A DNA stretch of 22,115 nt from positions 1-22,115 of the forward strand of contig JAEZCO010000011.1 in NCBI GenBank assembly GCA_023433505.1, given 5' to 3'. Made by a program: the position numbers and the translations under genes. Below the pieces are notes generated by a model that saw only the letters and a list, made by a program, of their open reading frames with translations, was not told where the DNA came from and did no database searches. This DNA comes from Bacillota bacterium (GTDB lineage Bacteria; Bacillota; Clostridia; Acetivibrionales; DTU013). This document shows positions 6,722 through 14,630 of the stretch, in pieces. The first letter of the stretch is position 1. Each line of letters begins with the position of its first letter.

Positions 6722-8779
6722 ATGAATAATTTATGGAAGAAAAGAGCTGTCAAAGCGTTTACGGCACTGGTCATCCTGATGGGCATGAATTTTGGATTCT
6801 TTGCTGGGGCCGTCCATGCTGAAAATGCGCCGGCCTATACCTATACTATCTCTGAAGATGGCAGATGGGTACGCACTCAGGATGCATATCTGACAAGCGG
6901 GTTGCTTTTCAGGGATACGGGTTTGAAAAAGCCGGAGGATATATTTGTTAAGGACGGCAGAATCTATGTGGCGGATTCCGGCGGCAGCCGTATTGTCATA
7001 ATGGATTTATCAACCAATGAAGTTTCATTTATAGGGGAAGAGCTATTAAGCTCACCGACAGGGGTGTATGTAGATGAGCAAGGAAACATACTGGTTGCCG
7101 ACTATGGACTTGAAAAGGTTGTATTGCTTTCTAAAGACGGCAAGGAACTGAAGTCTTACGGCAGACCGGATTCACCCTTGTTCGGAAAGAAAACCAACTA
7201 TAAGCCGAGAAAAGCCTTAAGCGATAAAAAAGGTAACATCTATATTGCGGGGGAAGGCGCTTATGACGGTATAATTCAGCTTAGTGAAGAAGGTGAATTT
7301 TTAGGATATTTTGGGGCTAACAGCACCAATCTGTCGCCTCTTCAGGCCTTACAGGATATACTGTTCACTGAAGAGCAGAAGGCCAAGCTCTTTAACAGAA
7401 TCCCAAAAGCGTTCTACAACCTCGCAATGGACAAGAAAGGAATGACCTATACCATTACGCAGGGGATAAGAGGTCATGCGATAAAAAAACACAATGTTTC
7501 GGGTTCGGATGTTCTAAGTCAAGGGAGCGGCATGTTTGATGAAGATAATTTTGTCGATATTGCGGTAGGAAATTATGGTCAGGTCTATGCTTTAACCGAA
7601 ACAGGGCTGATCTATGAATATGATTCTACCGGGAATATTGTTTTTTCATTTGGCGGCAGGGCAATTTCAACGGAAAGGAACGGGCTTTTCACAGTAAGCG
7701 CCGGAATTGCTGTGGATGAGGATAATTATGTTTATGTCCTGGATAAAGAACGCGGAGTTGTACAAGTGTTTTTTCCTACAATATTTGCGGACATGACACA
7801 CCGGGCTATAAATTTTTTCGAAGCAGGCAGGTATGCGGAGAGCAAAGCGCTGTGGCAGCAGATCCTTCAATTAAGCGGGACGTCAAAAATCGGACACGAC
7901 GGACTAGGAAAAGCCTACTTCCAGGAAAACGATTTCGAAAAGGCGGCCTATCATTTTAAAATCGCGCAAAACCGCGCAGACTATTCCGAAAGCTTTTGGG
8001 AAATCCGAAATCAATGGCTTCAAAACAACTCGGCGTTGCTGATTCTTTTCCTTGTCTGCTTTTTCCTTGCTTGCGGTATTTTAAAGAAAATTGACGCGAA
8101 AAAAGGAATATTTGACCCTTTCAGAAGCTTTGGCGCAAGGGCCTTGAAGAATAAACTGATAAGAGATCTGGTGTTTTTAAAAAGGATATTACGGCACCCC
8201 ATTGACAGCATGTATGAAATAAGAAGGGATAGGGCCGGGTCAGTCCTTTCAGCGACGATTTTGTATTTGACCGGCTTTATACTATTTGCATTGAATTACA
8301 TGGGCAGGGGTTTCATTTTTAATTACCAGGATGCCAGAAATGTATCCTATGTATTTTTAATGTCGCTGTTCTTACTGCCTTGCGCGGTTTTTGTTGCCGC
8401 CAATTACATGGTAAGCTCCATTAATGAGGGCGAGGGCAGGGTAAAGGACGTATATATCGCAACCGCTTATTCGCTTGCGCCTTATATTATCTTTATGCCC
8501 TTTGTAATTGCTCTGAGCTATGTTGTTACATTAAATGAAGCCTTCGTACTCTCCTTTGCGGCGCTTCTGATATGGGTGTGGGCGGCGGTAATACTCTTCC
8601 TTGGATTGAAGGAAATCCATAACTATGAAGTAAAAGAGGTCATTAAGAACATTCTGCTTTCGCTGTTCCTGATGTTTGTAGCAGTCATCCTTTACTCAAT
8701 TATTTATATGCTGTTGGATCAGCTGATTGGATTTATTTATTCGATTGTTAAGGAGGTGGCGTATAATGTTGAAAGGTAA
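6722..8779 (+). CDS. Secreted beta-propeller (NHL) / TPR / YIP1 membrane protein
   Basis: A 685-residue three-part protein. A signal peptide or anchor (residues 1-33, ending near VHAEN) is followed by six repeats of the NHL type at about 45-352. Each has a pattern such as 'GVYVDEQGNILVADYG' or 'GIAVDEDNYVYVLDKE', consistent with one six-bladed beta-propeller outside the membrane. Two TPR-like helical repeats follow at about 357-425 ('FFEAGRYAESKALWQQIL', 'GKAYFQENDFEKAAYHFK'). A transmembrane helix (about 437-455) leads to a YIP1 domain (about 485-680) with roughly five hydrophobic helices. The function is unknown; propellers and TPRs usually bind proteins or glycans, so a scaffold next to the permeases is my inference. 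AAAGGGG lies 8 bases before the ATG. The gene overlaps the DUF5696 gene by 14 bases. Confidence 0.85.
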   Translation: MNNLWKKRAVKAFTALVILMGMNFGFFAGAVHAENAPAYTYTISEDGRWVRTQDAYLTSGLLFRDTGLKKPEDIFVKDGRIYVADSGGSRIVIMDLSTNEVSFIGEELLSSPTGVYVDEQGNILVADYGLEKVVLLSKDGKELKSYGRPDSPLFGKKTNYKPRKALSDKKGNIYIAGEGAYDGIIQLSEEGEFLGYFGANSTNLSPLQALQDILFTEEQKAKLFNRIPKAFYNLAMDKKGMTYTITQGIRGHAIKKHNVSGSDVLSQGSGMFDEDNFVDIAVGNYGQVYALTETGLIYEYDSTGNIVFSFGGRAISTERNGLFTVSAGIAVDEDNYVYVLDKERGVVQVFFPTIFADMTHRAINFFEAGRYAESKALWQQILQLSGTSKIGHDGLGKAYFQENDFEKAAYHFKIAQNRADYSESFWEIRNQWLQNNSALLILFLVCFFLACGILKKIDAKKGIFDPFRSFGARALKNKLIRDLVFLKRILRHPIDSMYEIRRDRAGSVLSATILYLTGFILFALNYMGRGFIFNYQDARNVSYVFLMSLFLLPCAVFVAANYMVSSINEGEGRVKDVYIATAYSLAPYIIFMPFVIALSYVVTLNEAFVLSFAALLIWVWAAVILFLGLKEIHNYEVKEVIKNILLSLFLMFVAVILYSIIYMLLDQLIGFIYSIVKEVAYNVER

Positions 8780-11087
8780 ATACGGGAGTATTGCCGCCCT
8801 TTCGGCAGTTTTATCCGCTGTTGCCGTCATAGGCTCCGTAATTGCTTTTGCCAGGGCAGCCGATACTATAACGCCTTCGATGGGAAAGCTGCCGGCAAAA
8901 GCGGCAATGCTGAATTCAACCTCAAACAGATACTCCAAAACCGAAAGCTATACAAAGGTGAATAACAGACTGGGCTTGGACGGCTTTGCCAAAATAATGG
9001 AAGATAGCAGGCTTGAGGTCTGGCATAAGGAAAAGAATGCTTCCATAAGAGTCGTGGATAAAGCTACGGGATATATCTGGGGAGGGCTCGCCCAGGATAA
9101 ACCCGAAGATATGAACTCAACCTGGTCGGGAATTGGGAATTCCCTGGCGGCAATCGACTTTTTTGATGGGAAGGGACTTGAAAAAAGGCTTAGCATCGCA
9201 GACGCTGCGGTGGGAAAAAAGTATACGGTCGAAGGAAATAAGCTCAAATACGCAATAAGCTACACCCAGCTTGGGATCGGCTTTGATTTTGAGATGGAGC
9301 TGAAGGACGGGAAGCTAACCTTCAGAATGCTTGACGCAAGTATCAGGGAAACAAAGGAATACTCCCTCGGAGCAGTTTACTTTGTCCCATTCCTGGGTTC
9401 AACCCGTGCGGATGAGCTCGACGGATATATTTTTGTGCCGGATGGTCCGGGAGCCCTGATCAGGTTTAATAAACCCTCCCAATATCTTATTAATTTCGAC
9501 AAGAGGGTATACGGCAAGGACTACGGAATTGACAAGCTTTTTGAAGTAAATGACCTGAAAAGCAGCAGGCCCAATGATTTTACAACAGAAGAAGCAACCG
9601 TGCCGATGCCTGTCTTTGGTATTGTACACGGCGTAAAGCAGAACGCTTTATTCGCTACGATCGAAAAAGGGGCCGAGTATGCGTCAATCATGGCCACCCC
9701 AAGCGGTATGCTGACGAATTATAATTGGGCCGCGGCAAAGTTTATTTACCGTCAGAAGTATCTGCAGCCTACAAGCAGGAGCGGAGCCGGGGTTCAAATC
9801 GTCCAGAAGAAAAGAAATGCTTATGAAGCTGAAATTACTTATGATTTCCTGAATGGAAGCAGCGCGGACTATGTCGGTATGGCAAAGCTCTACAGAGAAA
9901 CCCTCAGAAATAAGGGAGCCCTGCCGGATAAGGAAATTGTCGACAAGGAGATGCCGATACAGATCGATGTCATTGCAGCGGATATTGAAAAAGGCTTTTT
10001 GTTCAACAGTCTATTTGAAGTTACTCCTCCCGGGCAAGCGAAATCAATTGCGGACCGTCTGTCCGGCGCAGGAATCAGGAATATAACCATGGTGCTTCAG
10101 GGCTGGCAAAAAGGAGGCGTTGGCGGCAGCAAGCCATCGGCCTTTGCATTTGAATCAAAGCTTGGAGGGAAGAAGGCATTTTTTGAGCTGGATGAATATG
10201 TAAAATCAATGGGCGGCAGTTTTTACTATTATGAGAACCCTGTTACCGTGAACAATACGCAGTTTGATCCAAGGAAAGAAGGAGGCAATTCTCTTTCTCA
10301 GGCCCTTATAAAGATTGAAAGAGACAACCCTGATATCTGGTTTAAGGATACGTATTATCTTGAGTCCAACATTGTCGCTGATTATGTCGCCAAGAAAGCG
10401 GAGCAGTATGCCGAAAACGGCATGAAGGCAATGGCAATAAACGAGTTTGGGAGCAAGCTTTATGCTGAGAATCAGCAAGACCATGTAACTACTCGAACCG
10501 AAGCAAGGGAAAGATTTGAAAAGTCGGCGGAGGTTGCCGCTTCAAGGCTTGAAAGATTGGCCCTATACAATCCGAACCAATATCTTTGGAAGTATGCCTC
10601 GGACATTTTTAATGCTCCGATGATGAACAGCCAATACCTGTTTGAAAATGATACGGTCCCGTTTTTACAGATCGTATTAAAAGGAAGCGTCAATTATTTC
10701 GGACCCTATACGAATCTGAGCTTCTACACCAGGCCGGATATGTTGAAGCTGGTAGAATATGGCGCATATCCGTCGTTTTTAGTAACAGGTAAAAATAACA
10801 GCGATTTGAAATTCACTACTTTATCCGAGGTATACTCAACTTATTTTGAAGATTGGCAGCAAAATATTCAGGAGGCTTACAATTATGTCAGCGGGGGCCT
10901 TTCCAAAGTAGAGGGCAGGCGCATTGCCGACAGGACCGTTTTACGCCAGGGGGTTGTGAAGGTTGATTATGAAGGCAGAACTTCAATTCTCGTGAATTAT
11001 TCCGGCATCGAGTATAATTTTGACGGTACCACGGTGCCGGCGCAGGATTATGTAGTTTTGGGAGGTGAGCGGCAAGATGAGAGGTAA
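8766..11087 (+). CDS. DUF5696-type secreted protein, likely glycoside-hydrolase-like fold
   Basis: A 773-residue exported protein with an N-terminal hydrophobic segment (about residues 8-30) and no lipobox. After a low-complexity linker, about 60-370 is a beta-rich region like the sandwich before many glycosidase barrels. About 380-670 alternates strands and helices as in a TIM barrel: 'NITMVLQGWQKGG', 'YYENP', 'DTYYLESN', 'AINEFGSKLYAE', 'VPFLQIVLKGSVNYFG'. Candidate acidic residues at strand ends are Asp528, Glu533, Glu560 and Asp629. The family assignment is from recalled DUF5696 features and neighbourhood; enzymatic activity is not shown. An upstream TTG at 8727 is in frame, but AAGGAGG (8750-8756) is 9 bases from ATG 8766, so 8766 is chosen. 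It overlaps both neighbours, so it is made together with the YIP1 protein and permease P3. Confidence 0.8.
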   Translation: MLKGKYGSIAALSAVLSAVAVIGSVIAFARAADTITPSMGKLPAKAAMLNSTSNRYSKTESYTKVNNRLGLDGFAKIMEDSRLEVWHKEKNASIRVVDKATGYIWGGLAQDKPEDMNSTWSGIGNSLAAIDFFDGKGLEKRLSIADAAVGKKYTVEGNKLKYAISYTQLGIGFDFEMELKDGKLTFRMLDASIRETKEYSLGAVYFVPFLGSTRADELDGYIFVPDGPGALIRFNKPSQYLINFDKRVYGKDYGIDKLFEVNDLKSSRPNDFTTEEATVPMPVFGIVHGVKQNALFATIEKGAEYASIMATPSGMLTNYNWAAAKFIYRQKYLQPTSRSGAGVQIVQKKRNAYEAEITYDFLNGSSADYVGMAKLYRETLRNKGALPDKEIVDKEMPIQIDVIAADIEKGFLFNSLFEVTPPGQAKSIADRLSGAGIRNITMVLQGWQKGGVGGSKPSAFAFESKLGGKKAFFELDEYVKSMGGSFYYYENPVTVNNTQFDPRKEGGNSLSQALIKIERDNPDIWFKDTYYLESNIVADYVAKKAEQYAENGMKAMAINEFGSKLYAENQQDHVTTRTEARERFEKSAEVAASRLERLALYNPNQYLWKYASDIFNAPMMNSQYLFENDTVPFLQIVLKGSVNYFGPYTNLSFYTRPDMLKLVEYGAYPSFLVTGKNNSDLKFTTLSEVYSTYFEDWQQNIQEAYNYVSGGLSKVEGRRIADRTVLRQGVVKVDYEGRTSILVNYSGIEYNFDGTTVPAQDYVVLGGERQDER

Positions 11088-11967
11088 GAAAAATCAAACC
11101 AATAAGATGGGCAGGTTCACGATCCGTACCAGGAACGCATTGTTCGGATACCTGTTTATTTTGCCGTGGCTTGCAGGCTTTCTGCTGCTTACGGCATACC
11201 CGTTCTTTTATTCCGTATTCCTGAGTATGAGCAGCATTACAATTACGCCGAAGGGTATTCAGGGTATATGGATCGGACTTGCGAATTATGCGGCGATATT
11301 TACCAAGGACGCTGCCTTCCCCGTTATATTAGGGGAAAGCGTTATTTCGGTCGTATTGTCAACTCCGATGATTGTGGTTGCGTCTATGATTGTTGCGCTG
11401 CTTTTGAATCGGAAATTTATGGGGAGGGCATTGTTCAGGGCACTTTTCTTTCTTCCGGTGATAATCATCAGCGGACCGGTAATGAATGAGCTTATCGCAA
11501 ATAAAGCCGCGCAAATCGTTGAACCGACAAAATACATCGTATACAGGTTCTTTGAAATGCTGCCGAAGGCAGTGGGCTCACCGGTATTATACGTATTTGA
11601 CAACCTGGTTTTGATTTTGTGGTTTTCGGGGGTCCAGATACTGATCTATATCGCGGGGCTTCAAAAGATAGACGCTTCGACCTATGAAGCTGCGCATATG
11701 GATGGGGCCTCTGCGTGGGAAGTATTCTGGAAAATTATTTTGCCTTTCATAAAACCCATGGCGTTGGTCAATACAATTTTTACAATTGTAGAAATGGCTT
11801 CGTTCCCGAATAATAAAATCAATACAGCCATAGCAGACAATATGTTTCAAATGGGAAAGGTATACAGCTATTCGGCAGCAAAGTCCTGGACTTACTTCCT
11901 GGCGGTATTCATTCTTCTGGGGCTTGCATTCTTGCTATTCAAAGAAAAGAAGGAGAGGGTGGGATAA
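11077..11967 (+). CDS. P3: sugar ABC-transporter permease (MalF/UgpA type)
   Basis: A 296-residue permease with about six membrane segments. The first begins at 'FGYLFILPWLAGFLLLTAYP', the characteristic opening of sugar permeases of the UgpA class. The EAA loop is 'YEAAHMDGASAWEVFWKIIL' with Glu204. GTG 11065 is an in-frame alternative, but it lies inside the GGGAGGTGA ribosome binding site (11060-11068), leaving ATG 11077 as the better start. It overlaps the DUF5696 stop by 11 bases. It is the second MalF-like subunit in the cluster and is clearly different from P1, so it is not a recent copy. It should pair with P4. Confidence 0.92.
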   Translation: MRGKKNQTNKMGRFTIRTRNALFGYLFILPWLAGFLLLTAYPFFYSVFLSMSSITITPKGIQGIWIGLANYAAIFTKDAAFPVILGESVISVVLSTPMIVVASMIVALLLNRKFMGRALFRALFFLPVIIISGPVMNELIANKAAQIVEPTKYIVYRFFEMLPKAVGSPVLYVFDNLVLILWFSGVQILIYIAGLQKIDASTYEAAHMDGASAWEVFWKIILPFIKPMALVNTIFTIVEMASFPNNKINTAIADNMFQMGKVYSYSAAKSWTYFLAVFILLGLAFLLFKEKKERVG

Positions 11968-12912
11968 ATGAGTATCAAAAGCGTTTCAATAAGCAAGGAC
12001 AGGATAAAGAAAAAGCTGTTCTTTGGGAAAGGCAAGTCCGGAAGTCTGACAGCAAAGCTGTTTGTTTATGTGCTGCTTCTTGCGCTGGGCTTTGTCTATT
12101 TGTACCCTCTTTTCTTTATGGCGGTAAACAGCCTGATGGATTCAAACGACCTTGTTAATCCGACGGTAAGCTGGGTACCTACAAGGCTGTATTGGGGTAA
12201 TTACATCATCGCGATAAAGGTATTGCAAGTTGGCAAGGCAATGGTTTCTTCGCTTGTCATGGCAGGGGTACCGGCTATTCTCCAAACTGCCTCCTGCGCA
12301 TTTATCGGCTATGGTTTTGCAAGATTTAAGTTTCCCCTGAAAAATTTCTGGATGGTCCTCCTGCTGGCAGCTTTTATCATTCCGGTACAAATCACGCTGA
12401 TTCCCAGGTACATACTTTTTGATGCGTATAAAATGATCAATACGGTAATGCCTTCATTTTTGCCGGCTCTGCTGGGGCAAGGGATAAAAGGCAGTATCTT
12501 TGTCTTGATCTTTTACCAATTCTTTCGGTCTTATCCAATTACCTTGGACGAAGCAGCAGAGATAGACGGCGCGGGAAAATTTGAAACCTTCTTCCGGATC
12601 GCTCTTCCCATGTCAATCCCGGCCGTAATCGTAGCGTTCCTGTTTTCTTTCGTATGGTACTGGAATGAGACCTATCTTTCGGGAATATTCTTCGGCAAGG
12701 CGATACAAACCCTGCCGATGCGGCTGCAATCTTTTGTAAAATCATACGCTACTCTTTATCCCAGCGCTGACGGAAGTGCCGGAAACAGACTTAACGAAAG
12801 TATAAGAATGGCAGGCACAGTAATTACCATTGCTCCCTTGATCATCATGTATATGGTCCTGCAGAAGCAGTTTGTTGAAAGTGTTGACAAAACAGGTATT
12901 ACAGGCGAATAG
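11968..12912 (+). CDS. P4: carbohydrate ABC-transporter permease (MalG/UgpE type)
   Basis: A 314-residue membrane protein starting directly after the P3 stop with no gap. Its ribosome binding site (AGGAGAGGG, 11951-11959) lies inside the P3 coding region. A basic cytoplasmic N-terminus (residues 1-30) is followed by about six hydrophobic segments. 'GYGFARFKFPLKNF' and 'FIIPVQITLIPRYILF' are typical of MalG-class subunits. The EAA loop is 'LDEAAEIDGAGKFETFFRIA' (Glu195), ending 'LPMSIPAV'. It is expected to form the second translocation pore of the locus with P3. It ends the tightly overlapping block; an 81-base gap with a likely promoter follows. Confidence 0.92.
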   Translation: MSIKSVSISKDRIKKKLFFGKGKSGSLTAKLFVYVLLLALGFVYLYPLFFMAVNSLMDSNDLVNPTVSWVPTRLYWGNYIIAIKVLQVGKAMVSSLVMAGVPAILQTASCAFIGYGFARFKFPLKNFWMVLLLAAFIIPVQITLIPRYILFDAYKMINTVMPSFLPALLGQGIKGSIFVLIFYQFFRSYPITLDEAAEIDGAGKFETFFRIALPMSIPAVIVAFLFSFVWYWNETYLSGIFFGKAIQTLPMRLQSFVKSYATLYPSADGSAGNRLNESIRMAGTVITIAPLIIMYMVLQKQFVESVDKTGITGE

Positions 12913-12941
12913 TTTAATCATGCTCCTTTTTATGCTATACT
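12913..12941 (+). promoter_or_regulatory. Likely extended -10 promoter for SBP3-kinase-regulator
   Basis: TATACT (12936-12941) is preceded by TGC, making an extended -10 element. A weak -35 TTTAAT (12913-12918) sits 17 bases upstream. It lies in the short gap between P4 and SBP3, so it could give the sensing genes a basal level independent of the main operon promoter. No terminator is visible after P4, so read-through is also expected. Confidence 0.45.
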
Positions 12942-12993
12942 ATTCTAGTAGCGCAGGGCGAATGCCCCCATTTGAAATTGAAAGGACAGTTGT

Positions 12994-14592
12994 ATGAGAA
13001 AACGTATGCCGTTAATCCATATAATTATTTCATTCATCCTATTCTCATTACTGCTTTCAGCATGTTCTGACAGAGATGAAAGCAATTTGGACCAAAGCAA
13101 TAACACGCTGGAAAAAGAAAAAACGGTGAAGCTTGACTGGTACATTCACAGCGCCTGGTACAATAAAAAGTGGGACGCCGAAATAACCTTATTCGATAAA
13201 ACGGTCACAGAGAAGACCGGTGTTGATATCAATATAATCATACCTACCAGTGAAAGCGATGAAAATTTAATCGCAATGGCCTCCACCGGAAACCTTTCGG
13301 ATATAATCACAATAAGCAATTGGAATGGCGTAAGGGAGCAAATGATTAAATCCGGTTATTTTCAACCGCTTAACAAGCTTGCGGATCAATATGCGCCTGA
13401 ACTTCCGGCGATTATTCCTGAGAGCATGAAAAGGTGGAATACCCAGGAAGACGGGAACTGGTATGGAATTACCAATCACTATACGGCGCCTGAATCACTT
13501 CCGGAAGGCAGACATGTCGATAATGGGAATGGTATTGTGGCAAGAAAAGACATCATGGACAGGCTGGGCATAAAGGCGGAGGATTTCAATACCCAGGAAG
13601 GCACCATTCAAGCGCTGAAAAAGGTTAAGTCAGCGGACCTGGTAGTAAACGGAAAGAAAGTAATGCCTTTCTACTTTGAATGGAGCGATTGGAATATGGC
13701 CAGGATGTGGGGGATTCCATGGGAAACTCCGGATGGAAACTGGATTGATTATATAACTCATCCCAAGTACATGGAGATTTATCAATTTTTAAACCGCTTA
13801 TGGCGGGAAGGACTCATTGTAAAAGATAATTTAACAGCCTGGCAAGGGGATAAGGTTGAAGACGGCAGCTGCTTTGCATATTCGGGAAATCTGGATGCAA
13901 TTTCAAATGCCATGACAATCCTATACAATTTAGACAATGCCGCAGTTTATGTACCGGTCGGCCCAATCCGCCCGCTGGATGGGTCGGAGGCACGGTATGA
14001 CCAGGCGGGTACCGGTTGGATGACAACCTACATTACTAAGAAGTGCCAGTATCCGGAGAAGGCTATAAAGCTGCTGTCTTTTTTGTCCAGTGATGAAGGC
14101 CAGCTGCTAACCTGGTTCGGTCTGGAAGGTCAGACCTATACGTGGGTAAACGGGAAAGTCCGGTATATGGATGAATACCTGAGGATGAAGGCGGAAGACC
14201 CGGAGATGGCGTTAAAGGTGTATGGAATTAATGGCTTCTGGCCGTTACAGCAAACAACCTTTTATAACGAGCATATTGACAGGGAAGCACTTCCGCAGGC
14301 GGATAAAAATTACAGAGCAATACTGGACTATTTTTCTAAGTTTTCCGTCAATACACCGGAGACTATGGGGGTCGGTCCGGAAATCGGGACGGCTGAGGCG
14401 GGAATAGATAATATTATAAAGGAATATTGGGGAAATCAGACAAGGCGAATGGTTTTGGCAGATTCAAAACAGGAAGTGGAGAAAATTTTTCATGAAGCGG
14501 TCAAGCATATTCAAAAGCTAGGCTATGACAGGGTTTACACTGCGGCCAACGAAAAATATAAAGCACAAAAAATCAAGATGGGTAAGCGCTGA
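12994..14592 (+). CDS. SBP3: sugar-binding lipoprotein, LplA/YtcQ-like
   Basis: A 532-residue solute-binding lipoprotein. Residues 1-24 are a lipoprotein signal with lipobox LSAC (Cys24 acylated). The mature part starts with 'VKLDWYIHSAWYNKKWD' and contains 'LFDKTVTEKTGVDINI', 'ASTGNLSDIIT', 'GIVARKDIMDRLGI', 'AGTGWMTTYITKK' and 'AIKLLSFLSSDEGQLL'. This is the layout of the long (about 500-560 residue) LplA/YtcQ group, which binds oligosaccharides. The ribosome binding site AAAGGA is 7 bases before the ATG. It sits directly before a YesM-type kinase, 38 bases apart, so it may deliver ligand to P3/P4, present ligand to the kinase, or both. Ligand unknown. Confidence 0.88.
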   Translation: MRKRMPLIHIIISFILFSLLLSACSDRDESNLDQSNNTLEKEKTVKLDWYIHSAWYNKKWDAEITLFDKTVTEKTGVDINIIIPTSESDENLIAMASTGNLSDIITISNWNGVREQMIKSGYFQPLNKLADQYAPELPAIIPESMKRWNTQEDGNWYGITNHYTAPESLPEGRHVDNGNGIVARKDIMDRLGIKAEDFNTQEGTIQALKKVKSADLVVNGKKVMPFYFEWSDWNMARMWGIPWETPDGNWIDYITHPKYMEIYQFLNRLWREGLIVKDNLTAWQGDKVEDGSCFAYSGNLDAISNAMTILYNLDNAAVYVPVGPIRPLDGSEARYDQAGTGWMTTYITKKCQYPEKAIKLLSFLSSDEGQLLTWFGLEGQTYTWVNGKVRYMDEYLRMKAEDPEMALKVYGINGFWPLQQTTFYNEHIDREALPQADKNYRAILDYFSKFSVNTPETMGVGPEIGTAEAGIDNIIKEYWGNQTRRMVLADSKQEVEKIFHEAVKHIQKLGYDRVYTAANEKYKAQKIKMGKR

Positions 14593-14630
14593 TGAAAATA
14601 TAACCTTCACCCATCAATGAAAGAAAAGGA

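Noticed and set aside
12952..12968. Short GGGC/GCCC inverted repeat after P4, considered as a terminator
   Set aside because: Only a 4-bp stem with no following T-run; too weak to call.
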